Under the pieces are notes generated by a model. It was given only the letters and a program-made list of their open reading frames with translations. It did no database searches and had not been told where the DNA came from. From Tolypeutes matacus (taxonomy: Eukaryota > Chordata > Mammalia > Cingulata > Chlamyphoridae), in contig JAKSZT010004976.1 of NCBI GenBank assembly GCA_026826555.1, positions 8,345,658 through 8,409,657 on the forward strand: a DNA stretch of 64,000 nt. The letters run 5' to 3'. The position numbers were made by a program, and so were the translations under genes. This document shows positions 35,601-46,200 of this stretch, in pieces; positions within the stretch are counted from its first letter, which is position 1, and every line of letters begins with the position of its first letter.

Positions 35601-38600
35601 AACAAAACTGTACAGAAAAGGCAAAATTTACCAGTCATATAAGAATTTTTAAAAAGCACAAAAAGTCATCAGGAAAATGCAAATCAAAACCACAATGAGA
35701 TACCATTTCACACCCACTAGTTTGGCTATACAAGAAGTAAGAAGTACTGGTGAGGACGTGAAGAGATCTGAGCCCTTACATTCCCTGGTGGGAATGTAAA
35801 ATGGCACAGCCGCTTTGGAAAAAAGTCTGGTAGCCCTCAAAAGAAGTAAACACAGTGTTACCACTTTGCTCAGCAATTCCACTCCTAGGTTTTTACCCAA
35901 AAGAAATAAAAACAGGTCTACACAAAAATGTGTACAGTACACGAATGTTCATAGTAACATTATTCATATAGCCAAAAGGTGGAAACAAGCCAAATGTCCA
36001 CCAACTGAAGAGTGGATAAGCAAAATGTATGTATACAACGGAATATTACTCTGCCCTAAAAAGGAATAAAGTACCAACATCCTACATGAATGAACCATGA
36101 AAACATTATGCTACGTCTAAGAAGCCAGCAACAAAAGGTCACCTATACTGTAGGATCCCATTAATATAAAATGTCCAATAGAGAGAGAAAGTAGATTCAC
36201 GAAGGGATAGGGGATTGAATGGTGCTAATTAAAGGGTTCAGAGTTTCTTTTGGGGGAAATGATTTCTAAAATTGATTGTGGTGAGAGTTATACAACTCTG
36301 TGAATATACTAAAAAACCAATGAGTTATACATTTTATTTATTTTTAAAGATTACTTTTATTTATTTCTCGCCCCCTGTATTAGTCAGCCAAAGGGGTGCT
36401 AATGTGAAATACCAAAAATGGGTTGGTCTTTATAAAGGGTATTTATTTGGGGTAGAAGTCCACAAATACCAGGCCATAAAGCATTAAGTTTCTTCTCTCA
36501 CCACAGTCCACTGCCACGTGTTAGAGCAAGACAGCTGCCGGCATTTGCCAGGGTTCAGACTTCTGGGGTTCCTCTCTTCCCCGGGCTGCGTTTCTCTCTG
36601 GGCTTAGCTCCTGTTTCCTCCACAAGGTCAGCTGTAGGCGATCAGGTGAACGGCTCGCTTCTCTTCTCCTGGGGCCTTCTTTCCAACATCAAAACTGCTT
36701 CTCAAAAGACTGCTTCTACTCTGTTCTTTGCCTTGCCTTTTGTATTTGATTCCCTACCCACCAAGGGGATTGACGTGGACCAGTCAAGGCCCTAATCATA
36801 ATTTAATCATACCCAGATTAACAGACCAGTTTACAAGCATGATCCAATTATATTTTTGGAATTCATAATTACATCAAACTGCCCAACTGCCACACCCCCC
36901 TTTGTTGTTTTGCTCCGTTTGTCCCTGCCAAGCTATCAGGTGGCATCGTGAAAGACTGAACTGGGAAATTAGTCTTTGGCTCAAATTCCCAGAACTTGCC
37001 CTGCAGAGAGAAGTGCTTATGGACAGCTAAAGTAGTATGAGAAACAAGTAGTCAAAGCAGCAAGGGACAAAGGATTAGCTGCTTTAAGACATACAACAGA
37101 ACAGTGAGGTGGGGGTGGGAGATCTATTTCATAGGGAGTAGAAGGGACATTCAGATTTCTGTGAATGAGGGAATTCCTAGAGCCACAAGTGAGCACAAGC
37201 CATGGAAAAGATGCAGGCTCAGAAAAGACAGAGGATCCTATACTTTGCATTCACCTCAGGCTGATCTTCTCAACAGGAGGGCTAAACTCTGAAGGATAGC
37301 ACCAGCCAACATAGAGTCAACTTGCAAAGACAGTGAAAGGTGTTTTTTGTGTGGGTTTGTTTGTTTTTGTTAGCTCCTGACATTCAAGGAAATCTGTCAT
37401 ATCACTAGGTGGATAAAAATTAAGGGAGCAGACAGCTCAGGGACTAAACCCTAGAGTTAAAACATTAAAATATTAAAATGTACTGTGTGTCAAAAAAACA
37501 AAAACAAAAACAAACAAAAAAAATTTACATGTATCCATTGCATTTGATTGAGAAATGTATATATTTGTTCATCTGTGTTTGCTTTTTAGTTTTTTATTGC
37601 TTATGTTTTCAGTTATTAAATGTACAAAATAAAGTTAAAAAAAATAAAATGTACTGTGTGTAACAAAAGTTTACAAGACAAAAGGAAAAACAAGAAGAGA
37701 TGGCCCATCCAAAAAGAATATAAAAACTCAGAAACCATCAATGAAGGAGACCAGATGGGAAGTGGATGTGGCTCAAGCAGTTGGGCCCCAGCCTACCACA
37801 TGGGAGGTCCTGGGTTCGGTTCCTGGTGCCTCCTAAAGAAGAAGCAAGACAGCAAGCTGATGCAATGGGCTGGCATGGCAAGCTGATGCAACCAGATGAC
37901 ACAACAAGGAGACACAATGAGGAGACACAACAAGAGACACCACAAGCAGGGAACAGATATAGCTCAAGCAATTGGACACCTCCCTCCCACATGGGAAGTC
38001 CCAGGTTTGGTTGCTGGTGCCTCCTAAAAAGATGAGCATACACAGAGAATACACAACAGACAGACAAAGAGAGCAGACAGTGAGTACAAACAATGATGGG
38101 TGGGAGGAGAAATAAATCTTAAAAAAAAAAAAAAAAAAAAGACCAGACTTTGGACCTATGAAGCAAAGGCTTTAAAAAAAATGAATCTTCAAAGTGCTCA
38201 TGGAGATCAAGGAAAACATGGGGGAAAAAATCTAAAGGAAAATGATCAATGAACAATGTAAGAATCTTAATAAAGAGGCAGAAATTTGCAAAAGGAATCA
38301 AACATAAACACTGGAAATGAAGACCACAATAACTGAAATGAAACCATGAAGGCCAAAAGGCAGTGGGACCAAATATTGCAAGTGCTTAAAGAAAACTGCC
38401 AATGAAGAATTCTATATCTAGTGAGGTTATCTTTCAAAAATGAGAGCAAAATTAAGACATTCCAAAATAAACAAAAGCTGGGGAAGTTTGTTACAACTAG
38501 ACCTGTCCTACAAGAAATGCAAAAAGGAAGTTCTTCAGACTGAAAAGAAGGACATTAGTACGTAGAAGTAGCATAAAGAAATAAAGATCTCAAGTAAAGG

Positions 38601-40175
38601 TAACCACATGAGTAACTATAAATGTCAGCACTATTATATTATGTTTTTCGGTCATTCTCCATGATAGACCATATGTTATATCACAAAACAAGTCTCAATA
38701 AATTTTAAAATATTGAAATCATACAATGTATCTTCTCTGACCACAATGGAATGAAGCCAGAAATCAATAACAGAAAGAGAACTGGAAATTTCACAAACAT
38801 GTGGAAAGTAAACAACACACTCCTGGGAAACGGCTGTGGCTCAATCAGTAGGGCTCCCGTTTACCATATGGGAGGCCCCGGGTTCGGTTCCCGGGGCCTC
38901 CTGGTGAAGGCAAGCCCGCCTGCATGGCGTGGTTAGCTGACCCAGTGAGCACAAGCAGCAAGGGGGGGATAAATGAATAAATAAATAANNNNNNNNNNNN
39001 NNNNNNNNNNNNNNNNNNNNNNNNNNNNNNNNNNNNNNNNNNNNNNNNNNNNNNNNNNNNNNNNNNNNNNNNNNNNNNNNNNNNNNNNTTGTTTCATGCT
39101 CACTGTCTGCTCTCTGTGTGTTCTTCTGTGTCTGCTTGTCTTCTCTTTAGGCGGCACCGGGAACCGATCCTGGGACCTTCTGGAGTGGAGAGAAGCTGCT
39201 CAATCTCTTGTGCCACCTCAGCTCCCTGGTCTGCTGCATTTCTAATTGTCTCTCTTCTGTGTCTTTCTTTGTTGCATCATCTTGCTGTGCCAGCTCTCCG
39301 CAGGCCAGCACTTTGTGCAGGCCAGCACACCTGCACCAGCCAGCACTCTACATGGACCAGCTCTCCACGTGGGCCAGCTTGCTTTTCACCAGGAGGCCCT
39401 GGGAATCAAACCCTGGACCTCCTATATGGTAGATGGGAGCCCAATCGAGCCACATCCGCTTCCCAACAACACACTCTTAAACAACCAATGGTTCAAAGAA
39501 GAAATCTCAAGTGAAGTTAAGAAATATCTTGAGGCAAATGAAAATGAAATTACAATATACCAAAACTATGGGATGCAGCAAAAGCAGTGCTGAGAAGGAA
39601 ATTTATAGCTCTAAAAATGCTTTCATTTAAAAAGATCTCAAATCAGAAACCTAACTTCAAAACTGGAGGATCTAGAAAAAGAACATTGTAAATGTAATTT
39701 ATCACCTAAGTATACGTTTTAAAAGGTTAAAATGGGAAATTTTGTTTATATATAGGTTACCATAATAAAAAAGAATATATGAGTGTGAGGAGGGAAGAGA
39801 GAATATATGGGAACTCTGTACCTTCCACTCAATTTTTCTGTAAACCCAAAACTGCTCTAAAAAATAATCTATTAATTAAAAAGAATGTATAATTTTTTTT
39901 TTTTAAAGATTTATTTTTACTTATTTCTCCCCCTCCTCATTGTTTGTGCTCGCTATCTGCTCTCTGTGTCTGGTTGTTGTGTGCTCATCTTCTTTTAGGA
40001 GGCACTGGGAACCGAACCTCAGACCTCCCAATTGGGAGGAGGTTCCCAATGGCTTCAGCCACCTTTATAGTGAAGAATCAACACTATACATATAGACTCT
40101 ACTCTCTGACCACAACGCAATTAAAGTAGAAATAATCAAGTCAGTTAGGAAAATATCTTTAAACTGCCATGTTTG

Positions 40176-40212
<37 letters not shown>

Positions 40213-43200
40213 AGTAAATAACTCGGGTTAAATAGGAAATAATGAGAAAAACTACAAAATGCTGAATAGACTAATAGTAAAATCATATTATTTCAAAAGT
40301 CATGAGTCATAGCTAAAGCAGTATTTATTGGGAAATTTATAGTATGAATATATTTACCAGAAAACAAGAAAGATTATGCATTGAACAAATGCATTTAAAA
40401 TTGCTCCCCTCGGTAACTGCATTAAAATGATACTAAAATTCCAGGCTAAGATGAGGGATTAAACACAAGGATCTAATTTTACATTCCCCTTCAAAACCCC
40501 ACTAAAACTAAAGAAACAGACAATTTAAAAACAACAACAACAAAAGACAAGCATACAACAGAGAGATAAGAAACAACAGCTTCCAGGAAGCAGATGGTAA
40601 TTGCTGGTAATTGATGTAAAGCCAAAAGCCCAAGCTGGCACTGAGTAAGGTAAGAACCAAACCCAATTTATCCTGCAGGACCCTCCTAAAACCCAGGTGA
40701 CAGCACCAGATTCCTCTGGAACTGGGAATATACAGAGCAGTAATATAAGGACCAGGTTGAAAAGCTTAGTGAAAAGCAAGTAAAATCCTTTGGATCCCTC
40801 CTCAACTCCATGCTGCTAGGTGATGCCCTCTCCCAGCAGGAATCTGGAGGCTCAATTTCTAGAGAAGGTAACAGAGGTCTCTGGATTTGGCAACTCAGGT
40901 GGAGTTGGGAGCGAGTACCTGAGAAGCTGAACGCTAAGATCTCTCTTCCCCCACCTGGCAACCAGGTTCTGAGACCGAAGCCTATTCTCTGGGGACTCTG
41001 ATTAGTCCAAGAAGAAAGACCTAAAGGAAGTGACATTGGAGGTCCTCAAGAGGGGACTCTGTAAGGGCATAAAAGAAATTATATTTGGTACCTCATCATC
41101 CTGCCTGGCTTAGTCGTAAGTTCAGCTTTTGAGTGAATAACCCAACTAGCCCTGTCCTGGGCATAGAATAACTAGTAAGGATGATAAGTGCCACCTCAGC
41201 TTCACTGAATGGCCCCTGGCCCTTTCACACCACATAATTTACTGGCAAGGCCTGTATCTCCATTTGGCTTGGATGATAAGAAGCTGCCCTCAGTTTCTCC
41301 AAACAGCCCTTTCTGCTGCTGCTTTTAACACTGTATAGTTTGAAACTTCCAGTCCCCATAATTTAGAGGAAAGCCCTCCCACTCCCTCTCCTCTGGGTCA
41401 CAAGACAGGCAAGAGCCTGGGACCCACAAGTGCTCTCCCTCCCATGGATCCTTGCAGGAGCCTAGTTGAGGTGAGCCCAGCAGACTCCTCCTCCACCCTC
41501 ATTCTCCCCTCTCTCCTCCAGGGCCTTTGAGCTAACAAAGCTCTCCTTCCACATTCTTGCCTGGCTGGCTCTCTGTGTTTGTGCCTCATCCTCCAAAGAA
41601 CTTTCACGTAACATCCAAAGCAGATTCACACAGGTAACCTGGCTGTATAGAGAATTTTAGGTTTGACCTCCTTTTTACCTCAGAATTTGAAAGCACTGCT
41701 CCACTGTCTACTTACTTCCAGTGTTGCTGTTAAGTTGGCTCTCAGCTTTATCCAATGCTGGCTTGGGATTTTGGCTTTAAGTCAAAGGCCTTTTCAGACT
41801 TAGAAGGTCTCAAATTTTACTTCCCATGCAGCTTTCCTTAGGAAGCCTCTAACAATGTACTCCAGTAAAACAAGGGAGTAACCTTCAAAAAGGTAAAGAT
41901 GGGGCCAGGAAACAGAAGAGCCAGTACAGAGGAGAAGCAAATGACTCCCAGGGAGGAGAGATCCCAGGATCACTGCTGAGTATCACATACACAGGGTAGC
42001 CAGCACAGAGGGGACAAGAGTGATGGGGGGTTAGCGTCACTAAGTCCCTGCTGCCACTGTGCCATCTTCTAAACCCAAGGAGTCTTGGCCCAGAATCTCA
42101 TCTGTGGTCGTGTCTTAACCACGATGAGACCCTGTGCTCTCTCCAAGCTGCTCCGTGGAGGACATCACCCCACCAATAATTAATTACTCTGACCTTGTCC
42201 CACAGGCTGGGAGGTATGCTCTGTCAGCCCAGAGGCAGGAAATACAGAGGACCCCACTCCTTCTGCCCACATTGCTGCCAATGTGGCATCTACCCCAGCC
42301 CTGCCTGATATTCCGACTGGGGTGGGCCATTTTGGTCTGAGGGCACTGTAATGACCTGGACCAGACTTCCTCAGGAGGGGCTCATGGAAAATGAAGCCAG
42401 AACATGATCCAGAAAGCTTATCTTCTCCTGGAAGATTTCATCAAATAGAACTACAGCCCTTTACTTACAGAGTCAGATGTTCGCTGAAGCAGTTTTTTTG
42501 GAAACTAAAAAGGTGTTTAGGGACATAGACACTTTAATAAGCAGAGGAATGATTAACGCTAAAGTCAAAGGTGGCTCCCTAGGGGGAAGTGGGAAGGGTA
42601 CCCGGGGACTTCTAAGATGACTGTAACACTCTATTTCTTTTTTTTTTTTTTTTTTTTTTAAAGTTTTTTTTCATTGATTCATTCATCCCCCCCCCCCCCC
42701 GCTGCCTGCGCTCGCTGGGTCAGCCAACCACGCCGTGCGGGCGGGCCCGCCCTCACCAGGAGGCCTCGGGAACCGAACCCAGGGCCCCCCATATGGTAAA
42801 CGGGAGCCCCACTGATTGAGCCACAGCCGCTTCCCAACACTCTATTTCTTAACCCAGGAGACCCTGGGTTAAGATACGTGGACATTTATTCCACTAATCT
42901 CTACACCTTACACATACCTTCTAGGCATTCTTCTGTATGTACAGCGTATTTCACAACTAAAAAGGTAAAACAGAGGGTAAAACACAAGAAAAAAAGAACA
43001 GGTGTACAGATGATAGCAACAAAAGCATAAAACAAGCGGCAAATGACTTAACAGACCAAAAAAGGCCAAACCTCAGCCAGTAGAGAAAGGCCAGGAACAG
43101 GGTGATTCATAAAACGGGACCTCAGGAAAGTGCAGCCAGGGTAGGCATCAGGTACGCTGAAGCAGAGAGTGGGCAGGAGGACTGTGGATCGAGAAGCCCT

Positions 43201-46200
43201 TGTGGAAGAGTTTACGCCTCCAATCACAGCCCTACTGCCCATACCTAGCAAATGACCTTTTCCCCCATGGGCAGAAGACTGGATTCTCTGGAACACTCAA
43301 GGAAGAGATTCCAGATGCAAGTCAAGGGGGAGGGAACTATGAGAATGGAAGCTGACACTCTGAGTGGTGGGCTCCTGACCCACCCCACTCGCTCCTAGAA
43401 CATAGGCAGCAGGTAATATTAAGTTGGTGCAAAAGGAATTGCTGTTTTGGATTGTGAATTTCAAATTATTATAACTAGGCTCAAACACATCTTCATTAAA
43501 CAAAATAGGAACCATTACAATCAACACATTTTTGCCAATGAGAAATAAGTTTGTTTATTCCTGTGTCATAAAAATCTGTGCTTCAGGATTTGACGAACTC
43601 TTGGAAAACATTTTCTGCATCCTGCTGGTTGTGGAAGCGTTTTCCCTGCAAAAAGTTGTCGAGATGCTTAAAGAAGAGGTAGTGAGTTGGTGAGAGGTCA
43701 GGTGAATATGGCGGATGAGGCAAAACTCCGTAACCCAACTCGTTCAATTTTTGAAGCGTTGGTTGTGCAACATGCAGTCGGGCGCTGTTGTGAAGAATTG
43801 GGTCCATTCTGTTGACCAATGCCAGCTACAGGCATTGCAATTTTCGGGGCATCTCATTGATCTGCTGAGCATACTGCTGGGCCGTACCCATATCCGCAGC
43901 AGGTCTCCAAGGTGAACAGCTTCTGGCATGGATCAAAAGGGAGTCGGGTTCAGATCCCCCTGAATCCGGAGTGGTGGAGACCGGCGCCGCGAGGCATCCA
44001 GTGCGGTAACGCAACTGATCCTGGAGAAGCCAGCGGGAGCCCCGGGGAGAGTTCTCTTTTCTTTGTGAAGGGCAGGGCACCCTGGAATGGGTTCGCCCCA
44101 ACAGAGGGGCCCGTGCCTTGTAAAGTGTCACGGTTCCGGCGGTGTCCGGTGAGCTCTCGCTGGCCCTTGAAAATCCGAGGGAGAGGGTGAGTTTTCCCCA
44201 GCAGCTGAAGAGGGTGGATGTCCCCACCTGATGTTCTGGGAGAGTTTTGCCACCCCAGGGTGCAGAGAGGGTGGAGCACATTCCTCAAAGATTAGGGTGG
44301 TTAAGGTCAACACCCCATAGGTCTGAAAGGGGTGTACCTGTCCCCCATGGATTTGAGGGCCAGGTGGTCAACTCGTTGCTCTGAGAGGGTTGAACCTGTA
44401 TGCCAAAGGTTAGGGAGAATGTTGTCTTCACCTCACTGTACCAGTGGGGGCTAAGACTCTAACCCAAAGATTGGGTAAGGTGTGGCAATCACCCCAACAC
44501 TCTTGGATGGTAAGGTCTGGAGCTTGATGAGGATAGAACCAAGAAAATGGCCGTTGGGCAAGCCTGTGGAAAGGGTGGGTTCCCATGTGGCCCCAAGGAG
44601 AAGAAACCATCATCTTAAGAATGACTCTCAGACTTTGAAATCGAATGGAGGATGCCCTGCAGGTTTACTGAACTGTAGAGGATCCATGACTCATGTTTAA
44701 CATACCAATTTCTCCTTATGATAATGAAAATGTTTATCCTTTGTCTTTCCATTTGTGTATTGGCAGCAGTTAAATGGTTTTTTAAGTTTCAGAGGTCTAT
44801 AGCAGACGGGACTTTGCCTCAAGATGAACTGTATTTCTTTAAAATGATTATGATATGATTTTGTAGATGAATTGTTACTGATTTAAGGTTTTTTAAATAT
44901 TGTAATGTATTTTTGGAATTCAGAGGGTGGAGTGTAGCCATTGGCCAATTTAATGTAATTATGAATTCCAAAAATATAATTGGATCATGCTTGTAAACTG
45001 ATCTCTTAATCTGGGCATGATTAAGTTATGATTAAGGTGTTGACTGGGCCATGTCAGTAGGGCGTTGAGCCCCACCCTTGGTGGGTGGGGAATCAAATAT
45101 AAAAGGCATGGCAAGAACAGAGTTGAAGCAGTTTTTGAGAAGCAGTTTTGATGTTGGAGAAAAGGCCCCAGAAGAAGAGAAGTGAGCCGTTCACCTGATA
45201 TTCTACAGCTAACCTTGTGGAGGACCCAGAAGAGCTAAGCTGGGGGGAAATGGATGTGGCTCAAGAGGTTCGGCGTCCGTCTACCATATGGAGAGACCGG
45301 GGTTCGATCCCCGGTACCTCCTGGTAAAAAAAAAAAAAAAAAAAAAAATGTTTAAGAGCTAAGCTGGGAGAGAAACGCAGCCCCAGGAAGAGAGGAACAC
45401 AAGAAGCCTGAACCCTGGCAAATGTCAGCAGCTGTCTTGCTCCAACACGTGGCAATGAACTTTGGTGAGAAGAAACTTAATGCTTTATGGCCTGGTATCT
45501 GTGGACTTCTACCCCAAATAAATACCCTTTATAAAAACCAACCCATTTTTGGTATTTCACATTAGCACCCCTTTGGCTGACTAATATGTAATGGTTTTGC
45601 TGGGATTCAGAAAGCTGTAGTGGATCAGACCGGCAGCAGACCACCAAACAGTGACCACGACCTGTTTTTGGTGCAAGTCTGGCTTTGGAAAGTGTTCTGG
45701 AGCATCATCTCGGTCCAACCACTGAGCTGGTCATCGCCAGTTGTCGTATAAAATCCACTTTTCATCACACATCACAATCCAATTGAGAAATGGTTCATTG
45801 TTGTTGCATAGAACAAGAGAAGACGACACTTCAAAACGATGATTTTTTTTAATTTTCGGTCAGCTCATGAGGCACCCACTTATTGAGCTTTTTTACCTTT
45901 CATTTGCTTCAGATGCTGACCGACCATAGAATGGTTGATGTTGATGTCTTTAGCAACTTCTCGTGTAGTTTGTAAGAGGATCAGCTTTGATGACTGCTCT
46001 CAATTGGTTGTCATCTTCTGATGGCCGGCCACTACACTCCTCATCTTCCAGGCTCTTGTCTCCTTTGCAAAACTTCTTGAACCAACAATGCACTGTACAT
46101 TCATTAGCAGTTCCTAGGCCAAATGCACTGTTGATGTTGCAGTTGTCTCTGCTGCTTTATGACCCATTTTGAACTCAAATAAGGAAATCATGCACATTTG

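Noticed and set aside
38824..38988. tRNA gene call
   Set aside because: A and B boxes are present but the body continues into a SINE tail and recurs many times; it is a tRNA-derived SINE. The same applies to all other tRNA-like hits.
39476..39593. Possible gene from the frame with [18 protein letters not shown]
   Set aside because: This is L1 ORF2 text; a stop and frameshift follow at once and the sequence continues L1 on both sides.
43879..44189. Functional rRNA gene
   Set aside because: Only ~310 nt of 28S in permuted order, embedded in transposons, without rDNA neighbours.
44225..44530. CRISPR-like array
   Set aside because: Units are imperfect head-to-tail copies with no constant repeat alternating with unique spacers, in a mammalian ERV.
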